From positions 62,001-126,000 of the forward strand of contig NZ_BJKL01000003.1 in assembly GCF_006538345.1 (NCBI RefSeq): 64,000 nt of DNA. The letters run 5' to 3'. The notes under the pieces are model-generated. The model was given only the letters and a program-made list of their open reading frames with translations, made no database searches and was not told where the DNA came from. How positions within the stretch are numbered: the first letter of the stretch is position 1; each line of letters opens with the position of its first letter. The position numbers and the translations under genes are program-made. Below, in pieces: positions 1 through 8,769 of this stretch. This DNA is from Alteromonas sp. KUL49 (GTDB lineage Bacteria; Pseudomonadota; Gammaproteobacteria; Enterobacterales; Alteromonadaceae).

Positions 1-705
1 GATTTTACTAATCTCCCATATGCGGCATTAATTAACGATGCATATTTGTCGAGACGCGCAGAGGAAATTTCAGCTGACAAGCCATGGCGTCGTGCACGAG
101 CTGGCTCTCCATATGACACGGCTATGCTTACCGCTGGCGTTAATATGGAGCAACCCAACACGTCGCATATCTCCATTGTTGATAGTAAAGGCAATGCGAT
201 TTCCATGACCACCAGTATCGAATTTATGTTCGGCTCGGGATTAATGGTAGGGGGCTTTTTGCTCAATAATCAGCTAACGGATTTCTCGTTTAATCCTGTG
301 CAAAGTCGTTTTCCTGTGGCAAACCGTGTAGAGCCCGGTAAGCGCCCCCGAAGCGCCATGAGTCCAACCATGGTATTCGATGAAAATAACGAGCTTTCTG
401 TGGTAGTTGGTTCGCCCGGTGGTAGCCGTATTGTAAGTTATGTAGCGCAAACCTTGATTGGCGTGTTAGACATGGGGTTAGACATTCAACAGGCCATCAA
501 CTTACCTAAGATCACCAACCGCAACGATTACACTGCGCTCGAGGCAGGTACACCTATAGCCGAGTTGGAAGCGCCATTACAAGCGTTAGGGCACAACGTT
601 AGGGTTGTAGACCTGAATAGCGGATTACATGGTATCCAAGTGCAAGACGGTAAACTGATTGGTGGCGCTGACCCTAGACGAGAGGGTATTGCGGTAGGCC
701 GCTAG
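1..705 (+). CDS. ggt: gamma-glutamyltranspeptidase, 3' part (5' end outside window)
   Basis: The reading frame is open from base 1, so the gene starts upstream and only the last 234 residues are present. This part holds the small subunit made by autocleavage. The predicted nucleophile is the Thr of NTSHIS (codon at 160-162), the first residue after self-cleavage. The following FGSG and LLNNQLTDFSF segments, the RPRSAMSPTMV segment and the GSPGGSRI oxyanion loop are standard for the family. The enzyme cleaves glutathione and other gamma-glutamyl compounds and normally acts in the periplasm. A hairpin terminator follows. Alternative N-terminal nucleophile family members are unlikely because the whole small-subunit signature is present. 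Confidence 0.93.
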   Translation, partial: DFTNLPYAALINDAYLSRRAEEISADKPWRRARAGSPYDTAMLTAGVNMEQPNTSHISIVDSKGNAISMTTSIEFMFGSGLMVGGFLLNNQLTDFSFNPVQSRFPVANRVEPGKRPRSAMSPTMVFDENNELSVVVGSPGGSRIVSYVAQTLIGVLDMGLDIQQAINLPKITNRNDYTALEAGTPIAELEAPLQALGHNVRVVDLNSGLHGIQVQDGKLIGGADPRREGIAVGR

Positions 706-720
706 AGTTATCATGTTTGT

Positions 721-761
721 CACCACAGTTTAAGAATGAAATGGATTTTTAAACTGTGGTG
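721..761. terminator. hairpin terminator between ggt and the convergent lipoprotein gene
   Basis: A 13-bp inverted repeat, CACCACAGTTTAA with TTAAACTGTGGTG, encloses a 15-base loop. It lies between two convergent genes and can serve both strands. Confidence 0.7.
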
Positions 762-783
762 AATTGGCGCAAGTGAGGCTCTC

Positions 784-1242
784 TTACATAAACCTATCAG
801 GGTACACCCGCGCTACTTTCCAGTCGCCCTTTTCTTTGACTAAATCAAGACTGCGGATATCTTCAATTTTATCATCGTGTAGCATACCACTGAGAAAAAC
901 GGTGATGGTTGCCTGTTCCGCAAATTCACTGCGACCCACGCGATTAGCACTTTGAGGCTTGATAATAACAGTATCATAGCGAAGATTGAGAAGGTGACGT
1001 TGTACGTTGCGATTAGTGTGATAGCTTCTTATCACACGAGATAAGCTCTCGGTACTCAACTCTGCGGCGATATTGATATCATCCCCTTCGTAGATGTTGG
1101 TCAAAAACGCAACAGCTGTGTATTCAGGCGTACCTTCATTAAGCATACCATAACGCCCTAAACCCTGTTTATCTTCTTTAAAACAACCAGTTAGCGTGAG
1201 CGTAAACACTAATAGTGCGATTGTGAATACACGAGAAATCAT
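784..1242 (-). CDS. hypothetical lipoprotein
   Basis: A 152-residue protein with a lipoprotein signal: a hydrophobic stretch ending in LTGC with the lipidated Cys at residue 20. The rest is soluble, with a mix of helix and strand and the ending GDWKVARVYPDRFM, which resembles the closing strands of NTF2-like or DUF4878-like folds. That resemblance is only an impression. It is convergent with the gamma-glutamyltranspeptidase gene and sits alone. No function can be given. Confidence 0.8.
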   Translation of the reverse strand: MISRVFTIALLVFTLTLTGCFKEDKQGLGRYGMLNEGTPEYTAVAFLTNIYEGDDINIAAELSTESLSRVIRSYHTNRNVQRHLLNLRYDTVIIKPQSANRVGRSEFAEQATITVFLSGMLHDDKIEDIRSLDLVKEKGDWKVARVYPDRFM

Positions 1243-1400
1243 AAAAATACATAGTTAAGTTAATCTTTATATAAGACTACCGTATTTTTATACTTTTGGT
1301 TACTGTGTATTAGTACACATATGCAGAATTTTGATGAGAGATTAAGAGTGAAAAATAGTCGGTAAACAGCACTCACTGTTCACCGACACGTGGCACGTTG

Positions 1401-2636
1401 CTATTTTGCCGTTTCTGCACCTGATTCAACAGAAGCCGCTTGTTTCATTGTAATTAGATACAAAACAAAGAAGCAGACTATGAGCACTAGTGGGAACAAA
1501 GCGATATTGGCTAGAGCTGATTGACCGGCAGCGAGTTCCGCAGCATCACCAGACAAACCAGAGGACAAGGCCGACTCGCGTCCTTTATCAATCCAGCTTC
1601 CAATAACCGGGCTCCACCAACCAACTCCCAGCATGCCGAATCCGCCAATAATAGACATACCCAGTGCTCCTGTTTTCGCCTGATACTCGCCAATGTATCC
1701 AATCATCGTTGGCCAGAAATACATAACACCAATAGCAAAAAGTATTGCTGAAACGTAAACCATGCTGCCTGTGGCCGTACTCATCAAGTAAAGTGCAATC
1801 GCTGAAACAATTGCGGAAGCGAGTAACACTCCCACAGGATTGAGTGCATGTACTACCGGACCTGCAAAGTATCTACCCACTGCCATAAGGCCAGTGATCA
1901 TTGCTAAAATAAGCATGGGATCTGCTCCGGCGTTACCCAGAATACGATCAACCCAACCAGACGTACCTAGCTCTGTGGTTGCAGTTAGGGTCATGCAGAA
2001 CAGCATAAAAATATAGATAGGGTTGAGCAGTGCTTTAAAATTCACTGACGTAGATGTTTCTGTATTCTGTGTTTCTGGGAAGGTTTTACCGAAAATCATA
2101 TAACCGTAGATTGCGGTTGGGATCAACATAGCGGCAATTTGCATTTGCCAACTCATGTTCATGTCGGTCATAAATTTTGATAGCAGTGCGCCAATCACAA
2201 TACCGCCTGGGAACCACACGTGAAATTTGTTAAGCATGGTGGTTTTGTTTTTGTGGTATATGTCGGCGATCAATGGATTACATGCCGCCTCTACACTACC
2301 GTTGGCAAACCCCACCAAAAAACTCGAAACCAACAGAGTGATGTAACCATCAGCGGTAATGGTAAGAATAAGCCCTAAAAAGTGTCCAATGAATGCGATA
2401 TAAAGCATTTTTTTGGCACCTAATAGATTATAAAGAAAACCACCAAATATGGTTGCTACAGGAAAGCCAAAAAGCGCGAGAGCATTTACCCAACCCAGTT
2501 GGGTGTCAGTCAACTCAAACTCCGCACTGAGTTGGGACAAAATACCAGCTCTTATGGCAAAGGTCATGGCGGTTACAATAAGCGCTATACATGAAGCGCT
2601 GAATAACCGAGATGCTGTAATTGTTGATGTAGTCAT
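1401..2636 (-). CDS. MFS transporter of a sugar catabolism operon
   Basis: A 411-residue protein made almost entirely of hydrophobic segments, about 12 membrane helices, with the MFS layout of two six-helix halves. The loop after helix 2 carries GGFLYNLLGAKK, a degenerate form of the family motif. It is the last gene of a three-gene minus-strand operon, 14 bases after the isomerase-like gene, with AAGAG upstream of the ATG. The neighbours (Gfo/Idh oxidoreductase and TIM-barrel isomerase) imply uptake of a sugar, sugar acid or polyol. The substrate cannot be read from sequence. Confidence 0.88.
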   Translation of the reverse strand: MTTSTITASRLFSASCIALIVTAMTFAIRAGILSQLSAEFELTDTQLGWVNALALFGFPVATIFGGFLYNLLGAKKMLYIAFIGHFLGLILTITADGYITLLVSSFLVGFANGSVEAACNPLIADIYHKNKTTMLNKFHVWFPGGIVIGALLSKFMTDMNMSWQMQIAAMLIPTAIYGYMIFGKTFPETQNTETSTSVNFKALLNPIYIFMLFCMTLTATTELGTSGWVDRILGNAGADPMLILAMITGLMAVGRYFAGPVVHALNPVGVLLASAIVSAIALYLMSTATGSMVYVSAILFAIGVMYFWPTMIGYIGEYQAKTGALGMSIIGGFGMLGVGWWSPVIGSWIDKGRESALSSGLSGDAAELAAGQSALANIALFPLVLIVCFFVLYLITMKQAASVESGAETAK

Positions 2637-2650
2637 AGTTTTTACTCTTG

Positions 2651-3706
2651 TTATTCTAATCCCAAAACTCGTTTGTTGAAGTCTTCGTCAGCACCCGTGC
2701 CAGCGAAATCATCAAAGGCTCGCTCTGTCACATTAATAATGTGCTTTGCAATAAACGGCGCCCCTTCGGTTGCTCCTGACACAGGATGTTTGATGCAGCA
2801 TTCCCATTCCAGCACAGCCCAGCCGTCGAAGTCGTACTTTGCCATACGTGTAAATATTCCATTGAAGTCTACTTGACCATCACCCAGTGATCGGAATCGC
2901 CCTGGACGATCGATCCAGTTTTGATAACCGCCATAAACCCCTGAACGTCCATTAGGAATAAACTCAGCATCCTTAACATGAAACGCTTTAATACGGTCGT
3001 GATAAATATCAATGAATGAGAGGTAGTCGAGCTGTTGCAGCACAAAGTGACTTGGGTCGTATAGAATGTTTGCACGCGGGTGGTTGTTCACTGCTTGTAG
3101 GAATCGTTCAAACGTGATGCCGTCGTGAAGGTCTTCGCCAGGATGTAACTCATAACAAACATCACAGTCAGCGTCATCAAAGGCATCAAGAATCGGAAGC
3201 CAGCGCTTTGCTAGTTCAACAAACCCTTGTTCGACAAGGCCTGCAGGACGTTGTGGCCACGGGTATACAGTGTGCCATAGTAGCGCTCCCGAAAAGGTCG
3301 CGTGTGACTTAAGTCCTAAGTTTTTACTTGCTTTCGCAGCGAGGAACATCTGCTCTGTCGCCCATTCAGTTCGCGCTTTAGTGTCATCTTTGAATTGGTC
3401 GGGAGCAAATGCATCAAATAGAGTATCGTAAGCTGGGTGAGATGCTACCAACTGGCCCTGAAGGTGAGTTGATAGTTCGGTGATCTCTAGGCCATGCTCG
3501 GCAACGATTGCTTGTATTTCTTTGCAATACTCTACGTCATTTGCTGCTTTTTCCAGGTCAAATAAACGGTCATCCCACGAGGGAATTTGTACACCCTTGT
3601 AGCCCAAGCTCGCAACCCATTCACAAATCGACGGCAAGGTGTTAAAAGGTGCTTCGTCAGAAGCAAATTGAGCGAGAAATATTGCAGGGCCTTTTAATGT
3701 TTTCAT
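2651..3706 (-). CDS. sugar phosphate isomerase/epimerase family protein (xylose isomerase-like TIM barrel)
   Basis: A 351-residue protein of the AP-endonuclease-2/xylose isomerase-like TIM barrel superfamily. Likely metal and substrate ligands lie in the segments CYELHPGED, YDPSHFVLQQLDY, FHVKDAEF and LEWECCIKH, which together give the family's Glu, Asp/His, His and Glu set. It lies between a Gfo/Idh dehydrogenase and an MFS transporter in a tight operon (gaps of 31 and 14 bases). The expected role is isomerisation, epimerisation or dehydration of an oxidised sugar or polyol. The exact reaction is not determinable. Confidence 0.88.
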   Translation of the reverse strand: MKTLKGPAIFLAQFASDEAPFNTLPSICEWVASLGYKGVQIPSWDDRLFDLEKAANDVEYCKEIQAIVAEHGLEITELSTHLQGQLVASHPAYDTLFDAFAPDQFKDDTKARTEWATEQMFLAAKASKNLGLKSHATFSGALLWHTVYPWPQRPAGLVEQGFVELAKRWLPILDAFDDADCDVCYELHPGEDLHDGITFERFLQAVNNHPRANILYDPSHFVLQQLDYLSFIDIYHDRIKAFHVKDAEFIPNGRSGVYGGYQNWIDRPGRFRSLGDGQVDFNGIFTRMAKYDFDGWAVLEWECCIKHPVSGATEGAPFIAKHIINVTERAFDDFAGTGADEDFNKRVLGLE

Positions 3707-3737
3707 TCTGTATTCCTAACTTAGTTTTGTTGTACAA

Positions 3738-4898
3738 CTAATCGTTTAGCAGGGGAGTGATGTCGTACCATTTTGTATCTTGATTAGAGCTATTTACGAA
3801 AGACTCGACTAACGCCATACCGCGAACGCCTTCATAAATATCAGGGAAGTCATAGTCTTTACCTTTGTGGTAGGTGCCACCCTCGTAGTCGCGAATAGCG
3901 CTTATGAAGTTCATATAGATGTTGGCAAACGCTTCTAGGTAACCTTCTGGATGTCCCATAGGTGTGCGTGTATTTGCTGAAGTGCGTTCACTATGTGCGC
4001 CTCCGGTCCGTAAAACACGAGTAGAGCTATCGAGGTATTTCACGGTAAGCGTATTTGGCTCTTGTTGATGCCATTCAAGGCCGCCCTTTTCTCCGTATAC
4101 TCTGATGGTGAGGTTGTTCTCTTCACCGGCTGCAATTTGACTGGCTTGAAGTGTTCCTTTTATTCCATCTTGCATCTTTAGCAACACAATGCCGTCGTCG
4201 TCTAATCGTCTACCTTCAACGAAGGTGGTTAGCTCAGCGCAAACATGGGTGATTTCTTTGCTCGTGATATACTCAACGAGGTTTGCAGCATGGCTTCCAA
4301 TGTCACCCATACAGCCGGAAATACCTGAACGACTGGGATCGGTGCGCCAATCTGCCTGTTTATTGTCGCTACTTTGTGCCTCAGATAACCAGCCTTGAAT
4401 ATATTCAACAATTACCTTTCTAACGGTGCCAATCTCGCCATTTGATACCAGTGTTTGCGCTTCCTTTACCATAGGGTAGCCGGTGTAAGTGTGCGTAAGG
4501 CCATAAAGTAACCCTGTACTTTCTACGATCGTTTTGAGTTGTTTTACTTCATCAAGATTTAGTGTCGCAGGTTTATCTGACAGAACATGAAAACCATTTT
4601 CGAGCGCGGCTTTGGCAGCCGGGAAATGCATATGATTTGGGGTAACGATAGCGACGAATTGCATACGTTGATCTTCGGGCAATAGTGCTTCTTGCTCGAA
4701 CATAGTTTGAAAATCACGATAGCATCGGTTTTCGTCCAGCATTAACTGCTTACCCGATGCAATAGATTTTTCTGCGGTACTCGAAAATGCACCGCAGACT
4801 AGCTCGATTTCATTGTCTAATTGTGCGGCTATCCGGTGTACTGCACCAATAAATGCTCCTTGTCCGCCACCAATCATGCCCATGCGAATCTTCTTCAC
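3738..4898 (-). CDS. Gfo/Idh/MocA family oxidoreductase
   Basis: A 386-residue NAD(P)-dependent sugar or polyol dehydrogenase. The N-terminal Rossmann fold opens with GMIGGGQGAFIG; VAIVTPNHMHFP follows, and SDKPATLN is the family EKP-type motif carrying the key Lys. The C-terminal half includes GDIGSHAANLVEYI with the conserved Asp and His. The start is GTG at 4898, supported by GGAG just upstream. It is the first gene of a three-gene operon. A PAS-AraC regulator is transcribed divergently about 300 bases away and is the obvious candidate controller. Confidence 0.92.
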   Translation of the reverse strand: MKKIRMGMIGGGQGAFIGAVHRIAAQLDNEIELVCGAFSSTAEKSIASGKQLMLDENRCYRDFQTMFEQEALLPEDQRMQFVAIVTPNHMHFPAAKAALENGFHVLSDKPATLNLDEVKQLKTIVESTGLLYGLTHTYTGYPMVKEAQTLVSNGEIGTVRKVIVEYIQGWLSEAQSSDNKQADWRTDPSRSGISGCMGDIGSHAANLVEYITSKEITHVCAELTTFVEGRRLDDDGIVLLKMQDGIKGTLQASQIAAGEENNLTIRVYGEKGGLEWHQQEPNTLTVKYLDSSTRVLRTGGAHSERTSANTRTPMGHPEGYLEAFANIYMNFISAIRDYEGGTYHKGKDYDFPDIYEGVRGMALVESFVNSSNQDTKWYDITPLLND

Positions 4899-5197
4899 TC
4901 TCTACTCCATAATCAAAACAAGATTTTGTTCTTACTATAGAGTTTTCTGTGATTTTTCAGTATAAGTTAATCAGTTGTAAATATAACAAATTCGGCGTGA
5001 TAGGTTGAAACAAACTCATGAATGCACTTCTTCTTTTGAAATCGATGAGGTATTCAATTTTATATTGTAAGTCTCCGCTTATTACTATAAAACCTTAGTT
5101 TGTAAGAACTGGTACGACGTTTTTGCGTAACAAGTCTTTGATAGTAGTAGGCCCTCAATAAATAAAAGACATTGAGCTTGGCAATTTAGATGAGATT
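4899..5197. promoter_or_regulatory. divergent intergenic region between sugar operon and PAS-AraC regulator
   Basis: 299 bases without an ORF separate two divergent transcription units, so promoters for both must lie here. It is AT-rich in the first two thirds. No operator repeat stood out clearly enough to mark. Confidence 0.5.
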
Positions 5198-5935
5198 ATG
5201 AATTTTACAAAAAATATACAAACGGTCAGTGATCTGGGGGCAACGCAACTCGTCACCATGTTTGACCTGCTTCCTGGCATACTGTTCTGGATAAAGGACA
5301 ATCAACACAGGTTTGTTCACGTTAACCAAGCGTTTGTGGAACACTCCATCTTTAGCGATCGCAAAGAAATCATAAGTAAGACAGACTATGATTTATTCCC
5401 AGTACATCTGGCGAAGCAGTTCCACAAAGACGATGAAAAGATTCTTTCAGGTGAGGAAATCACTGAGCGCTTAGAAATAAACATGGCAAGTGGCGGTGAT
5501 AGTGCGTGGTACACCACAACGAAACGACCGATATATAACAACGAAGGTAACATCGTTGGGTCGTATGGAATTACCCATCACCTTGATAAGCAAGCACTGG
5601 TTTTGGCAAGTGTAGAAGCGCTAAAAGTGCCTGTGGATTATGTGCGAGAGAATTTTGCTGATAACCTCACTATCGAATCCCTGGCAGAAGCGAGCTTTTT
5701 ATCGGTAAGTGCGTTGGAACGCCGCTTCAAAAAATACCTCAAGAAAACACCTAAACAATTCATCAACGAAGTACGTCTTGAACATGCCCAACGACTGTTA
5801 GTTGAAACCAATAAACCCATATCCCAAGTGGGTGATGAATGCGGGTTTCCAAATCCGAGTTACTTTACCCAGCAATTTCGCGCTTTTTTTGAAGAGCTAC
5901 CTTCTGAATTTAGGAAAAACTATAGGGGCAAATAG
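5198..5935 (+). CDS. PAS domain-containing AraC family transcriptional regulator
   Basis: 245 residues. The first half is a PAS-type sensor domain (about residues 20-130), with GILFWIKDNQHRFVHVN near its start and GSYGITHHLDKQ at its end. The C-terminal about 100 residues form the AraC double helix-turn-helix: SVSALERRFKKYLKKTP is the first recognition region and CGFPNPSYFTQQFRAFF the second. It is divergent from the Gfo/Idh-isomerase-MFS operon, which suggests it controls those genes in response to a small ligand bound by the PAS domain. That link is inferred from position only. Confidence 0.9.
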   Translation: MNFTKNIQTVSDLGATQLVTMFDLLPGILFWIKDNQHRFVHVNQAFVEHSIFSDRKEIISKTDYDLFPVHLAKQFHKDDEKILSGEEITERLEINMASGGDSAWYTTTKRPIYNNEGNIVGSYGITHHLDKQALVLASVEALKVPVDYVRENFADNLTIESLAEASFLSVSALERRFKKYLKKTPKQFINEVRLEHAQRLLVETNKPISQVGDECGFPNPSYFTQQFRAFFEELPSEFRKNYRGK

Positions 5936-6015
5936 CGTTTACTTGCTCGGCTACTTATTCAGTCATACTATAAACTTATAAAAGTAGTGTTTAGTGTGAA
6001 TGAAAGGACTCATTT

Positions 6016-6666
6016 TTGTCTGTATTCAATAAGTTTTACAAGGCTTCTTTCGCATCACTTTGCTGTGCCGCGTGCTTTGTGGTTGGCTTTATCATGATCT
6101 TTTGGATTCAGCCAGGAATTAATCTAAATCCCCATCAACGACTAGCGTTTATTTTGTCCCACGGACGATTTTTTCAGCTTTGGTATTTCATCATTTTTAT
6201 CGTTTTTGCGAGTTGTTTGATGATGCTTTGTAGAGCAATTAACCATTGGCTAAGTGAACGGATTACGTTTTCAACACAATTGGTCGCTGTATTCGGGTTT
6301 ATTTGGTCTGCCTATTGTTTTTCTATTGGGTTGATTGCACTTTTCACCATTGAATATCTACTCCTGTTGCCTGCGGAGCAACAAACAGAGGTGTGGTTTG
6401 TTATTTTTGCCATTCAAATGGGTTTGGGTGATGGTATTGAGTGGGTGGGGGGAATATGGTTGACAGTGTTGAGCTGGGTGATGATACAAAGGAAGGTATC
6501 ACCAAAAGCTTTACACATTTTTGGGCTACTGGTAGGAATAACTGGGTGCTTAACGTTACACCCGTCATTGCAAGATGCTGGTGCGATCTTTGGACTCAGT
6601 CAGATTGTTTGGTTTGTGTGGATGGGATTCACATTAAGAGCTAAGAGTAAGCTTGGGAGTTATTAA
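6016..6666 (+). CDS. hypothetical multi-pass membrane protein
   Basis: 216 residues with about six hydrophobic segments, so an inner-membrane protein. It is not recognised as a named family. The start is TTG at 6016: an in-frame stop lies 15 bases upstream, and AAAGGA sits 7 bases before the TTG. It is convergent with the histidine kinase gene, whose stop codon lies inside the 3' end of this gene. No function is proposed. Confidence 0.65.
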   Translation: MSVFNKFYKASFASLCCAACFVVGFIMIFWIQPGINLNPHQRLAFILSHGRFFQLWYFIIFIVFASCLMMLCRAINHWLSERITFSTQLVAVFGFIWSAYCFSIGLIALFTIEYLLLLPAEQQTEVWFVIFAIQMGLGDGIEWVGGIWLTVLSWVMIQRKVSPKALHIFGLLVGITGCLTLHPSLQDAGAIFGLSQIVWFVWMGFTLRAKSKLGSY

Positions 6667-7866
6667 TACCTGATAGGTACTGTTTTTAAGGTTTACCTCC
6701 ATTTGCCACCCCATAACTTCTGTTATTCTCCTAACAAGATATTGGCCATGACCTAACCCTTGATAATTAGCATCGGCTTTTTTACTCGGTATCGGGTTTT
6801 CAAACACAATTTCACTGCCTTGCTGATATATTCTCATACCGCTATCGCCACCGTGATAGTAGCCGTTGTTAATGAGGTTTTGGCAAAGTAGCCCAATTAG
6901 GTGCGGGTTTCCTGAGACGTTAGTTTTATTGTTAAGCTCTACATCAACCTCAAACAAAATGTCGGGGTTTGAATGGATTAGTGCAAGAACAGTTCGTTCC
7001 ACTATTGGTTTGATATCGTTGATAGAAAAAACGAGGTTTTCTTTTCTCGCTATTGCGAGGAGTACTTCAACCGTATTTTGTAATGTGTCAGTACTTTGAT
7101 TTAAGAGCTGTTTGTCAGCATTAGATATTTCGTTTGTACTATTTAAGGACAAAGTGTTGCGAATGAGCGCAATAGGCGTGCGCAATTCGTGACTTACATC
7201 GCTGGCAAAGTCATGCTCTCGTTTCCATGCTTTTTGTAGCTCTCCGTAAGTTCGTTCAAAAGCAAGGGCTAACAGTCCAATTTCATCGCTTCTTGAGTTT
7301 ATAGGGCTTGAAAACCTTGAACCTGGTCTTTGTTGTCCTACAGACTGGGTAAGTTGACGTAACGGTGCAGACAAACGGGACGCCAAAAACCATGTGCTTA
7401 ACACGGCAAGCACAAAAGCGCCTATGGTGATAGCTCCTAAAAATACGCCGAACACCTCGGAATAAGTGGCAAGCGGCAGCAGATTTTTAGCATTAATGAC
7501 AAACCATTCATACCCTTCGCCTGAATCTATTTTCGTTGCGTAACCTTGTACTTTCTGGGTGTTAAATCGAAACAGTGTTTGATCGTGACGGGTTGGTGTA
7601 AGCAAACTTTGCTGTTCAAGGTATTCCGCGCTAATGAAGCCACGATTCACCCGAGACAAATGGTTAATATTGTCGAATACGTTTATGTTTTCCCCATCAG
7701 CAGAGAGCTCAAGTTCTTGCTGGACTACATAAGATGCCACTATATCTTCAGTTACTTCGACAAACAAAAAAGTCAGTCTTGCATAAAACAGGCTAATCAC
7801 AAAAACCAATGCACCAAAGCCACAAAACAGCTGCCATCGAATCCCATAAAACAGTGGTTTATTCAT
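6634..7866 (-). CDS. two-component sensor histidine kinase
   Basis: An inner-membrane sensor kinase of about 410 residues. One N-terminal membrane helix, a periplasmic domain of about 110 residues, and a second helix are followed by HAMP. The phosphoacceptor H-box reads SDVSHELRTPIALIRN, the N-box LICQNLINNGYYHGG and the G-box GLGHGQYLVRR. The start chosen is the second of two adjacent ATGs, overlapping the stop of the response regulator gene (ATGATGAATAA), which implies translational coupling. A start at 7893 would overlap the regulator further. The architecture resembles the QseC/PmrB group; the signal is unknown. Confidence 0.9.
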   Translation of the reverse strand: MNKPLFYGIRWQLFCGFGALVFVISLFYARLTFLFVEVTEDIVASYVVQQELELSADGENINVFDNINHLSRVNRGFISAEYLEQQSLLTPTRHDQTLFRFNTQKVQGYATKIDSGEGYEWFVINAKNLLPLATYSEVFGVFLGAITIGAFVLAVLSTWFLASRLSAPLRQLTQSVGQQRPGSRFSSPINSRSDEIGLLALAFERTYGELQKAWKREHDFASDVSHELRTPIALIRNTLSLNSTNEISNADKQLLNQSTDTLQNTVEVLLAIARKENLVFSINDIKPIVERTVLALIHSNPDILFEVDVELNNKTNVSGNPHLIGLLCQNLINNGYYHGGDSGMRIYQQGSEIVFENPIPSKKADANYQGLGHGQYLVRRITEVMGWQMEVNLKNSTYQVLITPKLTLSS

Positions 7867-8554
7867 CATCCAAGCCTTGTAGTTGATAACCAAGGTTACT
7901 AATCGTTTTCAGAATCGGTTTGTTAGACTGTTGTTCAATGGCCTTGCGTAAGCTATACATATGCGATTTGAGCGCATTGCTTTCAGGTGGTTCATCCCCC
8001 CATACATGTTGAATCAAGTCTGTTCTTGCCACGGGGTATGGGTAGGCGTCTATTAGTGCTTTTAGAATTTTAAAACCCACTTTTGTGACTTTTATAGGTT
8101 TATTGTTCCACTTTACTAAGAACGCGCGGGAGTCAATGCTCATTCGCCCTTTTTGTATTAGCGTGTCGCTATGAAGAGAGGGGCGACGCGCCAACGCTTT
8201 GCATCGCATGGCGAGTTCTCTCAAATCACAAGGTTTCGTAAGGTAGTCGTCTGTGCCTTGGGCAAAGCCTTTTGCTTTATCTTCAAACCCGTCGCGAGCG
8301 GTTAGCATTAATATGGGGGTAATACGTGTTTGATGTTTTTTAATATGTTCACATACGGCTAATCCATCGCAATCGGGAAGATTTAGGTCGAGTATGACCA
8401 CATCAAACTGTTGAGATGTGGCTAGGCGCATACCCTGTTGTCCTCGGTCTGCGAAGTCTACTAGCCAACCCAGTCCTTCAAGAAATCGAGTAATTTGACC
8501 TGCAAGGGCAAGGTTATCTTCTATAAGCAAAATGGATAATTTATCTTGTTGCAC
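7859..8554 (-). CDS. two-component response regulator, OmpR/PhoB family
   Basis: 231 residues. The receiver domain shows IEDN acidic residues, the phosphorylation Asp in VVILDLNLPD and the conserved Lys in TDDYLTKPCDLREL. A winged-helix DNA-binding domain follows (KVTKVGFKILKAL to LRKAIEQ and the terminal hairpin). It forms an operon with the downstream kinase, the two overlapping by a few bases. The upstream region holds 11-bp-spaced repeats of TTCACC, the spacing expected for OmpR-family sites, so the system may autoregulate and also control the divergent S41 peptidase gene. Confidence 0.93.
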   Translation of the reverse strand: MQQDKLSILLIEDNLALAGQITRFLEGLGWLVDFADRGQQGMRLATSQQFDVVILDLNLPDCDGLAVCEHIKKHQTRITPILMLTARDGFEDKAKGFAQGTDDYLTKPCDLRELAMRCKALARRPSLHSDTLIQKGRMSIDSRAFLVKWNNKPIKVTKVGFKILKALIDAYPYPVARTDLIQHVWGDEPPESNALKSHMYSLRKAIEQQSNKPILKTISNLGYQLQGLDDE

Positions 8555-8582
8555 AAGCTTAATTCCTTTTGATGAAAAGTCC

Positions 8583-8655
8583 TTTCACCGTACCTTGTTC
8601 AAGGTGAAATTAAGGTGATAAATAATTCCTAGATTTCTTTCACCCTGATTTCACT
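8583..8655. promoter_or_regulatory. repeated TTTCACC / GGTGAAA sites, probable response-regulator operator
   Basis: The region holds TTTCACC at 8583, a GGTGA pair at 8603 and 8614 (11 bases apart), and TTTCACC/TTTCACT at 8638 and 8649 (again 11 bases apart). Two head-to-tail pairs in opposite orientation with one-helical-turn spacing are typical of dimer sites for OmpR-family regulators. It lies between the regulator gene and the divergent S41 peptidase gene. Confidence 0.6.
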
Positions 8656-8769
8656 GTGCTCTTTTTAGCATGCTCCTCGTAAATTGGCTTGTTGCTCATC
8701 ACGACAATGATGCATTTGAGATTCGACAAGCTATTCACGTTAACTAAGTGCGACATGATGAGGAATACT

